64,000 nt of DNA. Origin: Thermoactinomyces sp. DSM 45891 (lineage in GTDB: Bacteria; Bacillota; Bacilli; Thermoactinomycetales; Thermoactinomycetaceae). Shown one piece after another: positions 9,617 to 18,438 of the stretch. The notes under the pieces are model-generated. The model saw only the letters and a list, made by a program, of their open reading frames with translations, was not told the origin of the DNA and did not search any database. Where the stretch lies: NCBI RefSeq assembly GCF_900119485.1, contig NZ_FPJZ01000002.1:193697-257696 (forward strand). Reading direction: 5' to 3'. Both the position numbers and the translations under genes were made by a program. The number at the start of each line of letters is the position of its first letter. The stretch's first letter is position 1.

Positions 9617-10024
9617 TTATATATGCATTTCTTCCCTTGGTGGAGGGTATGATCGGATAAAACAAATTTGGGTGCTATTTTGTTTTTGGTTTACCTCCCA
9701 AATCGACTTATCTATCGACTTCCAAAAGGTGAAAAAATCATGCATTTTATGGCAGACTTGGTCTACGTTTTTCCTCGTAACCTGAAAGCGAAACCATATG
9801 ATGCCCTTATGAAAGACCCCCTGAATCACAGGAGGGATTTGAATGATAAAGTCTTTACCATTATGAGTAAGAAAGATTCGCTTCTCCTTTACTGCATATC
9901 GAAAAACCGCTTCATCATGAAACCCTCTCATCTGTACAGAGCTAACGGTCTCTACATCATAGCCACGAGTATCAAAGAAATCTTTCACTCGTGGAGTTAC
10001 GTTTTCATCTAGAAACAATCTCAT
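9617..10024 (-). CDS. DUF5615 PIN-like protein, probable toxin
   Basis: The protein is about 135 residues when started at the ATG at 10024, which has GGGGAG eight bases upstream; the longer frame runs into the neighbouring gene. It begins MRLFLDENVTP, the hallmark acidic N-terminus of DUF5615 (Mut7-C/PIN-like fold). It continues with RGYDVETV, then RIFLTHNGKDF, where PIN-like proteins place a second acidic cluster (usually T-x-D-x-DF; one Asp is Asn/Gly here). It lies four bases after a DUF433 gene, the classic partner. The likely role is a toxin nuclease held in check by that partner; catalysis is inferred, not shown. Confidence 0.72.
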   Translation of the reverse strand: MRLFLDENVTPRVKDFFDTRGYDVETVSSVQMRGFHDEAVFRYAVKEKRIFLTHNGKDFIIQIPPVIQGVFHKGIIWFRFQVTRKNVDQVCHKMHDFFTFWKSIDKSIWEVNQKQNSTQICFIRSYPPPREEMHI

Positions 10025-10028
10025 TCCG

Positions 10029-10406
10029 CTAACTCCCCATAAATGGATCATCCAGAACTCGGATCGCAAAGCTTAGTGCTTGGTGAATCTGTTCACGTGT
10101 TAATCCATAGTCCTCACAAATCTCTTCTATTGTCATTCCATCACGTAAGCACGCCAAAATCATCGTAACTTGAATACGAGTCCCTTGTATAACAGGCATC
10201 TCGCTTACCACTTTTTGATCCATGCTAATCCCCGGTTGATGAGATACAATCATGCGTAGAAATGATTTCATCTGGTTCATCCCCATGTCATTTGGATGGT
10301 AACCATTATAGTCGTGTAGGAAATCATTTATGCATTTTCCCCACTTTGGATCTTCGAGTAATTCTAACAAAGAGAATGGTAACGTTGGTTCTTGAATTTC
10401 CTTCAT
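10029..10406 (-). CDS. DUF433 protein, probable antitoxin
   Basis: The last 60 or so residues form a DUF433 domain: MPVIQGTRIQVTMILACLRDG followed by IEEICEDYGLTREQIHQAL, a winged/homeodomain-like DNA-binding fold. An N-terminal extension of about 65 residues is not recognised. The start chosen is the ATG at 10406 with TTGGAG about nine bases upstream. The TTG at 10421 has none. It precedes the DUF5615 gene with a four-base gap, the standard antitoxin-toxin order, and probably represses their shared promoter. Confidence 0.72.
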   Translation of the reverse strand: MKEIQEPTLPFSLLELLEDPKWGKCINDFLHDYNGYHPNDMGMNQMKSFLRMIVSHQPGISMDQKVVSEMPVIQGTRIQVTMILACLRDGMTIEEICEDYGLTREQIHQALSFAIRVLDDPFMGS

Positions 10407-10607
10407 CTGTAACAACTCCAATCATCATTGCATCACTTGCGACAAGCAGATAGAATAAGTTCAACTGGCCATAGTATGTTAAATACAGTAAACTCATATT
10501 TCATCAGTCATTTTTCTGCTACATACCCACACGTTCTATTTTATCAGTTCCGTGCACACTTGTCAGAAAGAAATACTAGATAATTAAGATATAGAGTAGG
10601 AGTTTCC

Positions 10608-11951
10608 ATGAAACGAACTCGTAAGCATTTAAATCCCCCTACAGTCCTAGTGATTGGTTTTGGTATTATCATTTTAATTGGCTCTTTCCTTCTGTCACTC
10701 CCCGTTGCTTCTAAGAATGGGCACGGTATCCCGTGGATCGATGCATTTTTCACAGCCACTTCGGCGACTTGCGTAACGGGATTAGTCGTAGTTGATACAG
10801 GTCATTCTTTTTCTCTTTTCGGACAATTGGTTATTTTATTCCTTATTCAAGTAGGTGGGTTAGGCTTTATTACCTTTGCTACTTTATTTGCCATTTTGCT
10901 CGGAAAACGTGTCTCATTTCAAGATCGTCTATTATTACAAGAATCATTAAATAATCTATCAGTCGATGGAATCATTAAACTTGTGAAACGAATTATCATT
11001 TTTACGATTATCATCGAAACAGTTGGCGGAATCCTCCTTACAATCCCATTTACTTATGAATACCCCACTGATCGGGCTATCTACTATGGGTTTTATCACT
11101 CTATTTCAAGCTTTAATAATGCAGGCTTTGATTTGATGGGGAGCTTTCGAAGCTTCACGAACTATGCTGAGCACCTTTATATAAACCTCATACTCTGTGT
11201 ATTGATCTTCCTTGGTGGTATTGGCTTTATTGTACTAAACGAGGTGTACGAGTATCATAAAACAAAGCGATTTTCTTTACATACAAAACTGGTGTTAATG
11301 ACAAGTCTTATCTTAACAGTTGTAGGGACGGTTTTGATTTTCTGTTTTGAATTTAACAATCCAGAAACCCTACAACCCCTTTCAATGGCAGATAAAATCG
11401 TTAGCTCTCTGTATCAAGCGATTAGCCCTAGATCAGCTGGATCCAATACACTCAGTATCCCTGATCTCACCCAATCCACTTTATTTCTGTTGATCCTACT
11501 TATGTTTATCGGAGCTTCACCGGGGTCGTTTGGAGGTGGGATTAAAACAAGTACATTTGCGGTATTAGTAGGGGCGGTTTGGTCACAGATCACAGGGAAG
11601 TCAGATGTTAGCTTTTTTAAGAGGCGGATTCCCTACCGATTCATCTATCGCTCTTTAACAATCGCAACGATTGCCATCCTCATCATCATCATTGTTACGA
11701 TGTTATTAACGGTAACAGAACAAAATAGTAGGGTAGACTTCTTAACGATTCTCTTTGAAGCTACATCTGCTGCTAATATAACAGGCCTTTCAATGGGGCT
11801 TACACCCAATCTCTCGTTTGCCGGAAAAGTGATCCTCTCGGTTACTATGTTTATCGGACGAATTGGGCCGCTCACCATCGCATTTGCCATCGCGAATAGA
11901 AGAAGAAATCACCTATATCGTTATCCAGAAGGGAAAGTAATGATCGGGTAA
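10608..11951 (+). CDS. ktrB: Ktr potassium uptake system, membrane subunit (KtrB/KtrD type)
   Basis: This 447-residue TrkH/KtrB-family protein shows four pore repeats. Selectivity-loop motifs are visible: SATCVTGLVVVDTG, SFNNAGFDLMG, SPRSAGSNTLSI and SAANITGLSMG. A glycine-rich stretch (GGGIKTSTFAVL) marks the region of the KtrB gating loop. It carries Na+-dependent K+ uptake across the cytoplasmic membrane and is gated by the KtrA ring encoded 24 bases downstream. The ATG follows AGGAG. I looked for a ydaO-type c-di-AMP riboswitch upstream and found none. Confidence 0.92.
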   Translation: MKRTRKHLNPPTVLVIGFGIIILIGSFLLSLPVASKNGHGIPWIDAFFTATSATCVTGLVVVDTGHSFSLFGQLVILFLIQVGGLGFITFATLFAILLGKRVSFQDRLLLQESLNNLSVDGIIKLVKRIIIFTIIIETVGGILLTIPFTYEYPTDRAIYYGFYHSISSFNNAGFDLMGSFRSFTNYAEHLYINLILCVLIFLGGIGFIVLNEVYEYHKTKRFSLHTKLVLMTSLILTVVGTVLIFCFEFNNPETLQPLSMADKIVSSLYQAISPRSAGSNTLSIPDLTQSTLFLLILLMFIGASPGSFGGGIKTSTFAVLVGAVWSQITGKSDVSFFKRRIPYRFIYRSLTIATIAILIIIIVTMLLTVTEQNSRVDFLTILFEATSAANITGLSMGLTPNLSFAGKVILSVTMFIGRIGPLTIAFAIANRRRNHLYRYPEGKVMIG

Positions 11952-11975
11952 TACTAAAACAAAGGGGAAGATAGG

Positions 11976-12632
11976 ATGCGCGAACAACATTTTGCAGTAA
12001 TTGGAATGGGGCGTTTCGGTTCTAGTATCGCGACCACTCTCTATAAAGAGGGTAACGAGGTATTAGCGATTGATATGGATGAGCCCCGAATTGATGAGAT
12101 CAAGGATCAGGTTTCTCACACGGTGATCACTGATTCAACGGATGAAGAGGCCCTTCGAGCGATCGGAATCCGCAATTTCGATACCGTAATTGTAGCCATC
12201 GGCGACGATATTCAAGCGAGTATCTTAACCGTACTTGTTTTAAAAGAGCTTGGAATTAGGCAAGTAGTCGCCAAAGCACTCAATAAGCGCCATGCCCAAG
12301 TGCTATATAAGATAGGGGCCGATATGGTAGTCTTCCCTGAACGGGATATGGGTGAGCGTGTCGCTCATCATCTCATGTCGCCCAATGTATTAAACTTTCT
12401 CAAACTAGCAGATGATTATAGTGTAGAAGAAATCAAGGTTCCTCGAAGTATGACCGATCGAAATTTACGAGAAATCAACCTACGTGCCGAGTACAATTTA
12501 AATGTGATCGCAATTCGTTCAGGTGAACAGATTGATATTTCACCTAATCCAGAGCGCGTTCTAGGGATCAATGATGTCTTAGTCGTCATTGGAGAGAATA
12601 GCGATTTAGAAAGATTTACAGATTTGGCTTAG
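11976..12632 (+). CDS. ktrA: Ktr potassium uptake system, regulatory RCK subunit (KtrA/KtrC type)
   Basis: This 218-residue cytoplasmic protein has an N-terminal RCK_N Rossmann domain (GMGRFGSSIA nucleotide loop, acidic AIDMDE at the end of strand 2). A C-terminal RCK_C domain spans residues about 135-218, where c-di-AMP binds in characterised homologues. It forms an octameric ring that gates KtrB in response to ATP/ADP. It is co-transcribed with ktrB and has AAAGGGGAAGA upstream. It converges with the Rrf2 gene with only 17 bases between. Confidence 0.9.
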   Translation: MREQHFAVIGMGRFGSSIATTLYKEGNEVLAIDMDEPRIDEIKDQVSHTVITDSTDEEALRAIGIRNFDTVIVAIGDDIQASILTVLVLKELGIRQVVAKALNKRHAQVLYKIGADMVVFPERDMGERVAHHLMSPNVLNFLKLADDYSVEEIKVPRSMTDRNLREINLRAEYNLNVIAIRSGEQIDISPNPERVLGINDVLVVIGENSDLERFTDLA

Positions 12633-12649
12633 AATTCTATCATATTTCG

Positions 12650-13060
12650 TTATAGCTTCCTTTCTATCAAATGCGCCAACGTCGTTTGGTCTAATAGTTG
12701 CGCAATCGAATCCCGAATTAGTGCCCAAAATGGCTTTAGGAGGCACGTTCCCTCTAGTGGACATGCTTCGTATGAGGTGATACTTACACAACCCATCGGG
12801 GCAAGCGGACCTTCTAAGCTCCGGATCACTTCACCTATGACGATTTGATCCGGGGCTTTTGCTAACATGTAACCCCCTTTCTTCCCTCGCCTACTTTTTA
12901 GATAGCCTAACATCTTCAATTGCAGGAGGATTTGTTCCAAGTACGCAGCAGGAACTAGGGTTTGTCCAGATATATCCGCAATCGTTGAAACATTTCCCTC
13001 CTGTAATCCCAAAGCGATGAGTGCCCTTAATGCATACTCCCCTCTACTCGATACTTTCAC
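12650..13060 (-). CDS. Rrf2-family transcriptional regulator
   Basis: This 136-residue winged-helix regulator starts MKVSSRGEYALRALIALG, typical of Rrf2. Three cysteines sit at 91, 100 and 106 (C-x8-C-x5-C). That is where IscR and NsrR carry their Fe-S ligands, though their spacing differs slightly. It may therefore sense Fe-S status, redox or NO; CymR-type cysteine-metabolism regulators of the same family lack this cluster. It is divergent from the cysteine dioxygenase operon, with a 173-base region between, which suggests that operon as its target. The target is inferred. Confidence 0.85.
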   Translation of the reverse strand: MKVSSRGEYALRALIALGLQEGNVSTIADISGQTLVPAAYLEQILLQLKMLGYLKSRRGKKGGYMLAKAPDQIVIGEVIRSLEGPLAPMGCVSITSYEACPLEGTCLLKPFWALIRDSIAQLLDQTTLAHLIERKL

Positions 13061-13233
13061 CTTTAATCCCCCCTTTTCCGATCTAATATTATACCTATCA
13101 ATTTATGAATTTTTCCTGTCGTTATGCCGATTTTAGTGCGCATAATGAATGAAATTGACATATATTAGTCTCATAGTCAGTTCGATACCTGAGTATGTTA
13201 GTCAACATAATCAAGTAGAAGGGGTAGATCGAT

Positions 13234-13758
13234 ATGAAGTATGCCAGACATATCCAAAATCTTTTGAATTTAGAGGGTGTAAATCTTGATCCCCACAAGG
13301 ATGCTTCGCATTATTATCAAACCATGTGCCGTTTGATTCGAGCATCTGATTGTACCATTGACCGAATTACTCCTTATCTAACTGCACCTGTTGCTCCACT
13401 TGAATATGGACGAAATCAAATCTATTGCTCTGATTTATTTGAGGTGATCGTGTTACACGTTCCATCAAAAGTAGAAACCCCTGTACACGACCACGGTGAA
13501 GCTTGTTGTTGTGTTCACGTGATAAAAGGGAGTGTTTTAAATCGTGTATATCGGAAACATGCTAACGAAACACTCGAAATATTGAGCAGTAAGCATTTTA
13601 CAGCAGACGAATTTTTCTATAGCCCACATGGTCAAATTCATTCGATGTACAATCCAACAGATCAACCCATTGTTACTTTACACGTCTATACCCCCCCCAT
13701 TTCAGGTAATCATATTTATCCCAACAATGTGCTACAATCGCACAAGGAGGGGGTATAA
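13234..13758 (+). CDS. cysteine dioxygenase family cupin
   Basis: This 174-residue protein is of the type I cysteine dioxygenase (CDO) family, close in pattern to Bacillus YubC. The three iron-binding histidines are H85 and H87 (VHDHG) and H136 (GQIHSM). C93 lies where the Cys-Tyr crosslinked residue sits, and Y152 (HVYTPP) is the matching tyrosine. It would oxidise L-cysteine, or a related thiol, to the sulfinate with O2 in the cytoplasm. The triplet C91-C93 is unusual. It is translationally coupled to the following HpaB-type gene (2-base gap, ribosome binding site inside this gene). The substrate could be another thiol. Confidence 0.85.
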   Translation: MKYARHIQNLLNLEGVNLDPHKDASHYYQTMCRLIRASDCTIDRITPYLTAPVAPLEYGRNQIYCSDLFEVIVLHVPSKVETPVHDHGEACCCVHVIKGSVLNRVYRKHANETLEILSSKHFTADEFFYSPHGQIHSMYNPTDQPIVTLHVYTPPISGNHIYPNNVLQSHKEGV

Positions 13759-13760
13759 AC

Positions 13761-15194
13761 TTGAAAACAAGGGAGAAAGAATTTTCGGAAAATCTAAATG
13801 ATCAGAGAAACGTTTGGCTAAATGGAAAACGAGTTCGTGTTCTAGAAGAAGAAGCATTTCGTGGTGCGATTCAAACCGTTTGTAATCTGTTTCGAATGTT
13901 GGATGATCCTACCACTCAAGAAAGTGTTGCCTATGTGAGTCCTACTACTGGCGAGTGGGTTCATCAATCATTTCATATCCCCCAGTCAATCAGCGACTTA
14001 CAAAAAAGACGCATTGCTTTTGAACAATGGAGCGAAGCAACGGACGGAATGATGAGCAGACTTTCTGATTATGCCCGCTCTCGTTTAACTGGATGGTACT
14101 GTGCTCGTAATCAATTCTCTAGGTATGATTCGGCATTTCCAGAAAAAATCGCTCGTTACTATCAACGGGCACGAGACGAGAATCGATTTATCACCGTTGT
14201 GCTAAGAGATGTGCAAATCAACCGAGCTAATCAATATGATCCTCAGCTTCTACGTGAATCAGGCCTACTACACATCACCCGAAAAACAAAAGACGGTGTC
14301 TATTTAAACGGAGCTAAGATGATTGCTACAGCAGCTCCCTATACGCATGACTTCCTGATCTATCCGGTTGTAAGGCTAAATGAATCTCAGAAATCAGTAG
14401 CGAATATGTTAATTGTCCCTGCGGATTCCGCTGGATTACACATCGTTTGCCGGGAATCATTTGCCAAAAGTGATCTGGAGCAACAAGACTTTCCCCTGAG
14501 TTCCCAATATGACGAGATGGACGCCCTCCTTATTTTTGATGATGTCTTTATTCCATGGGAATATGTATTTATCCATGAAAACCCAGAAGCGATCTGGGCT
14601 ATCAAAGAGAATCCCCATTCAATTTGCTTAGGATATCATCAAGCCATCATCCGCTTAAAGACAAAACTAGAGTTTATCACTGGCTTAGCTTGTAAAATCG
14701 CTACAACCATTGGAGCTACTCAATTTCTTCATGTTCAAGAAAAACTAGGCGAGCTGATCTCACAAATAGAGACCATTCATGCATGTATTATTGCCAGTGA
14801 GGCAGAGGGCGCAATGACCGAGGAAGGTGTTTATCTACCAAGAGGAACGACCATAGACATAGCGAAAAATCTCGGAACCACCTTCTACCCACGGGCAATT
14901 GAGATTCTCCAATTAATTGCTGCTGGGGGGGTTATTCAAACTCCTTCGAGTGTACAAGATTTCCAATCTCCTATCTCTGACCTGATGAATCAATATTTTC
15001 GGGGTGCAGATGTAGATGCGGAAAAAAGGACCAAGCTATTTAAACTGGCCTGGGATGTCATAGGGACTCCGTTTGCCTCACGATCCGAGTTGTACGAACG
15101 ATTCTACTCTGGTGACCCCATCCGCAATCAGGCTGGACAGTATTTATCTTACAATAAAGATAAGATAACAAATATGATAGATAAGTATCTATGA
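13761..15194 (+). CDS. HpaB-family FADH2-dependent monooxygenase
   Basis: This 477-residue protein has the length and layout of 4-hydroxyphenylacetate 3-monooxygenase large components: acyl-CoA-dehydrogenase-like fold, LNGAKMIATAAPYTHDF in the flavin region and DDVFIPWEYVF further on. By hand alignment the segment at about 154-164 (TVVLRDVQINR) corresponds to the THxxxNPQxDR motif. The usual substrate-contacting His is Val here, so 4-hydroxyphenylacetate is unlikely to be the substrate. No HpaC-type flavin reductase lies in the window. The start is TTG at 13761 behind AAGGAGGGGG, overlapping the end of the CDO gene. A terminator follows. Confidence 0.8.
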   Translation: MKTREKEFSENLNDQRNVWLNGKRVRVLEEEAFRGAIQTVCNLFRMLDDPTTQESVAYVSPTTGEWVHQSFHIPQSISDLQKRRIAFEQWSEATDGMMSRLSDYARSRLTGWYCARNQFSRYDSAFPEKIARYYQRARDENRFITVVLRDVQINRANQYDPQLLRESGLLHITRKTKDGVYLNGAKMIATAAPYTHDFLIYPVVRLNESQKSVANMLIVPADSAGLHIVCRESFAKSDLEQQDFPLSSQYDEMDALLIFDDVFIPWEYVFIHENPEAIWAIKENPHSICLGYHQAIIRLKTKLEFITGLACKIATTIGATQFLHVQEKLGELISQIETIHACIIASEAEGAMTEEGVYLPRGTTIDIAKNLGTTFYPRAIEILQLIAAGGVIQTPSSVQDFQSPISDLMNQYFRGADVDAEKRTKLFKLAWDVIGTPFASRSELYERFYSGDPIRNQAGQYLSYNKDKITNMIDKYL

Positions 15195-15206
15195 ACTGAC
15201 CTTAAA

Positions 15207-15246
15207 ATAAAACAAGCTCTCACGGATGGAGAGTTTGTTTTATTTT
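15207..15246. terminator. bidirectional intrinsic terminator
   Basis: Inverted repeat AAAACAAGCTCTC / GAGAGTTTGTTTT (one G-T pair) with flanking T/A runs on both sides. It separates the convergent HpaB and MMPL genes. Confidence 0.8.
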
Positions 15247-15259
15247 AATTTAACCTATT

Positions 15260-18200
15260 TTATCTTCGAAATGGCCACCAATTTGCCTTTCCCAAACTCT
15301 TCACCAGTACAGGAATGAGTAGAGGGAGCACAACGAAAGTGTATAAAAATAGCCCGATCAAAATGATTGACGCAATCTGGATGAGGGATAACATACCAGA
15401 TGGGATCATCGCCGCAAAGGTACCACCTAATATAATAACGGCTGAAATGATAACGGTCCCCATCTTTTTCATCGACAATAGCATCGCATCCGCAACAGGT
15501 ATTTCGTGATACTCATTAAACCGGTCCATGAGAAAGATACTATAATCTACTCCAAGTGCTATCAACATCACGAAGGCAAAAAACGGTACAATCCAGCTAA
15601 TCCCGCTATAACCGAGAATATCCACAAATAGCGCTTCATTGATCGCCATACTCGTATAATAAGTGAGAAGTAATGATCCAATGATATAAATCGGCATCAT
15701 GAAAGAACGGAATAAAAATACCAACACAAGCCCGATTCCGAGCAACATGAGCGTAACGGTACGAGAGTAATCTTGATTCGACATGGCTTTTAAATCAGTG
15801 TTCATACTTGTAATACCACCTATTGCCACTGTGGCATTTTCTAACTTCGTTCCCTTGACCGCCCGATGTACAGCCTCTTTTAGCTTTTCTACTTGATTCA
15901 TGGTTTCACGGGCATATGGATTCGATTTAAAAACGACGTCCATCGTCATCGTCTTCCTATTGGGTGATAAATACACCTCTAATACGTTTTGAAAACCCTT
16001 ATCCTCTACAATATCAGCCGGCATATAAAATCCATCAACATTCGTAGTAGTGGAGAGATCTGTTAAATATCTTTGGGCGACTCCTAATCCACCAGATACC
16101 TTATTTAAACCATCTGCCCCCTGACTCAGACCTGATTTTAATTCCTCTAATTGATCTCTTAGCTTACCAAATCCGCCAAGTAGTTCTTTCTGTCCATCAT
16201 TCATTTTGGATAATCCATCAGTAAGGCGAGGAAGCTGTTTCACAATCTGCCCCTGTGCATCCGCCGCTTTTTCCAGACCTTTTACTTGTTTTTCTATTCT
16301 TTGTGTAAAGGCATTTATTTCTTTGGTTATCTTATCCTCATTTTCCATCATTTTTTCCAAATTGGAACGAAACTTCATCATTTTGTTCTTTTTCTCTACT
16401 GCTGACAGGATATTGCTTTTGATTTTTTGATACTCTACTGAAGACCCCAAACCCTTAACACTGCTTTCTAATTTATGGAAATACTCTTCTTTTATTTGAT
16501 CTAATTGATTTAACAAAGGATCAATCTGTTGCAAATCACGATTCATCTCGTTAAATGCCTTAGAAAAACTTTGATACATACGAAGTAGTTCCTGTGTCCT
16601 TTCTTTTGCTGTCTCTAGCTCTTTTTTTGCTTGTACAGAACCAGCCCTCATGCCTTGTTCCATTTTTGATAAATATGTTTCAAGCAGCGTTAATTTTGAT
16701 TCTGCAAGACTTGTTCCATCAATCAGGCTCTGGATTCCGTTCGTTGCTCGTTTTAATTCAGGTTCTTTCTTTGTTAACTCATCATTTGCTTCCTTCAACC
16801 CCTCTGAAATCTTTTCGACGCCCTCTTTTCCTTTTCCTAACCCTTTTCCTAGTTTTTCTGACTGCTTTGTAATCAAAAATTTTTCAAAAGGTTCTCCCAT
16901 AGGCCTTGTAATCGAGCGGACAGAGGCGACTAAGTCTACCTTATCTAACTCTCTACTAATCCGTTCCACCACATAGAAATAATCAACTGAATCCAATCGT
17001 TCATCATTTTTGAAAACCAGTTTCGTGGGCATGGATTCCCCAGCACCAAAGCTATGTTCAATCACGCGAAACGCTTTAATAGTAGGTACATCTTCGCCTA
17101 TTTCTTCTATCGAGTTAAACGATACCTCTCCTTTATAAGCAATCATAAAGGGCACACAAATAACCGCAACCAAGAGTATAGAGAGAATGGGCCTAGATAA
17201 TGAAAAATGTCCTATGAAACCCCAGAGCCTACTATCCTTATGTTCTAATTTCCTTTTGGACGGCCAGTAAATCGTTTTCCCCAGAAGCGCCATAAAGAGT
17301 GGCACCAGTGTAAATAAAGCGAGTAGTAGCACGACGATCCCTATCGCAACTGCTGCTGCAGACTGATACAGATTAAACTGAGAGAAACCTATGGAAGCAA
17401 AGCCAACCATGACCGCAATTCCACTAATTAGCACGGTACGACCTGCCCGTTTATATGTTTCTACGATTGCCGGAACTACCTGACCGCTATGTATTAACTC
17501 TTCTTTAAAACGGCTTAAAAGCAAAATGCAATAATCCGTCCCAATTCCAAACAAAATAGCTACTAAGAAAATTCGTGTGTTACCTGAGATCGGAAAATCA
17601 AATTGGTCAACTAAGAGGGAAATAACTGATTGGGAAGTAAGATAGGAGATTCCCACCGTTAATAGAGGAATAACCGGGGCAACAACGGAGAGAAATACCA
17701 GGAATAAGACGAAAAGGATGAAAATAACAGTAATCCCTTCTGTCTTCTTTAATCCTTCTTCTGACTTCTGGAGCAGTTGACTTGTGATAATCGACTCATT
17801 CGTATAAGCGTATTTGACTCCTATTCCATCCAACGTTTTAGATAAGGATTTCGTAAGGCTAGACAGACTGCGCTTTTTTTGATCCATATTTAATGAAGCT
17901 AAGATTGCTTTACCATCTTTGGAAACAAGTGCTCCTGTCAACTGACTCTCTTTAAAATGAGTAGTAACCTTCTTAATCCCTAACAATTCTTTATTCTGCT
18001 CTAAACGGTTTACTGCCTCTTCTGCTTCCTTAATCTCATGATTTGTCAGTTTTTGATCGCTATAAAAAACCAAGGCAACTTGAGAAGAATTTCTTTTTCC
18101 ATACCCTTCTACTATCAATTGAGAAGCAAGTTTAGATGAATATCCTTCTGGAATTTCTATCCTTCCTTTCTCACGTACTAAATCAGACATACTAGGAGCT

Positions 18201-18274
18201 ACATAGACCAAACCTGCCACAATAATCCCCCAGATAAGGGCAATCCACCAACGACCTTTTAACATCCTCTGCAA
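15260..18274 (-). CDS. MMPL-family RND exporter (second tandem copy)
   Basis: The 1004-residue transporter has two similar halves, each with a membrane helix, a large extracytoplasmic domain and five more helices. The GTDYCILLLSRFKEEL and GVDYSIFLMDRFNEY motifs carry the proton-relay Asp pairs. Residues about 440-720 are coiled-coil rich and mostly outside the membrane. It is the downstream member of a tandem pair with the gene ending at 18439. The two share near-identical C-termini but diverge in the central coiled coil. Such proteins export lipids, siderophores or toxic compounds. The start is TTG with GGGGGA six bases upstream. A terminator and a 164-base gap separate the pair. Confidence 0.88.
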   Translation of the reverse strand: MQRMLKGRWWIALIWGIIVAGLVYVAPSMSDLVREKGRIEIPEGYSSKLASQLIVEGYGKRNSSQVALVFYSDQKLTNHEIKEAEEAVNRLEQNKELLGIKKVTTHFKESQLTGALVSKDGKAILASLNMDQKKRSLSSLTKSLSKTLDGIGVKYAYTNESIITSQLLQKSEEGLKKTEGITVIFILFVLFLVFLSVVAPVIPLLTVGISYLTSQSVISLLVDQFDFPISGNTRIFLVAILFGIGTDYCILLLSRFKEELIHSGQVVPAIVETYKRAGRTVLISGIAVMVGFASIGFSQFNLYQSAAAVAIGIVVLLLALFTLVPLFMALLGKTIYWPSKRKLEHKDSRLWGFIGHFSLSRPILSILLVAVICVPFMIAYKGEVSFNSIEEIGEDVPTIKAFRVIEHSFGAGESMPTKLVFKNDERLDSVDYFYVVERISRELDKVDLVASVRSITRPMGEPFEKFLITKQSEKLGKGLGKGKEGVEKISEGLKEANDELTKKEPELKRATNGIQSLIDGTSLAESKLTLLETYLSKMEQGMRAGSVQAKKELETAKERTQELLRMYQSFSKAFNEMNRDLQQIDPLLNQLDQIKEEYFHKLESSVKGLGSSVEYQKIKSNILSAVEKKNKMMKFRSNLEKMMENEDKITKEINAFTQRIEKQVKGLEKAADAQGQIVKQLPRLTDGLSKMNDGQKELLGGFGKLRDQLEELKSGLSQGADGLNKVSGGLGVAQRYLTDLSTTTNVDGFYMPADIVEDKGFQNVLEVYLSPNRKTMTMDVVFKSNPYARETMNQVEKLKEAVHRAVKGTKLENATVAIGGITSMNTDLKAMSNQDYSRTVTLMLLGIGLVLVFLFRSFMMPIYIIGSLLLTYYTSMAINEALFVDILGYSGISWIVPFFAFVMLIALGVDYSIFLMDRFNEYHEIPVADAMLLSMKKMGTVIISAVIILGGTFAAMIPSGMLSLIQIASIILIGLFLYTFVVLPLLIPVLVKSLGKANWWPFRR

Positions 18275-18385
18275 ATTCAGTCCCCCATTATAACTACTTA
18301 TATTTTTATATATTGTTTTAATTTCTATAAATTATTAAACACCTCCTCTTATGACCTTCACTTGTCATCATTTAGACAAATAAAG

Positions 18386-18425
18386 AAACCCCTCTAAGGA
18401 GGTTTTCACCTACTTAAAGGGGTTT
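18386..18425 (-). terminator. terminator between the two MMPL genes
   Basis: AAACCCCT / AGGGGTTT arms around a loop that can form a further AGGT/ACCT stem. On the minus strand T-rich sequence follows. It would reduce readthrough from the first MMPL gene into the second. Confidence 0.6.
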
Positions 18426-18438
18426 TCCCTGCATTTTT

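Noticed and set aside
10422..10607. Possible c-di-AMP (ydaO) riboswitch upstream of ktrB
   Set aside because: The conserved purine-rich core blocks are absent and the gap is short.
13141..13190. TTGACA at 13155 as -35 of the CDO operon
   Set aside because: No acceptable -10 lies 16-18 bases downstream, so I do not list a promoter.
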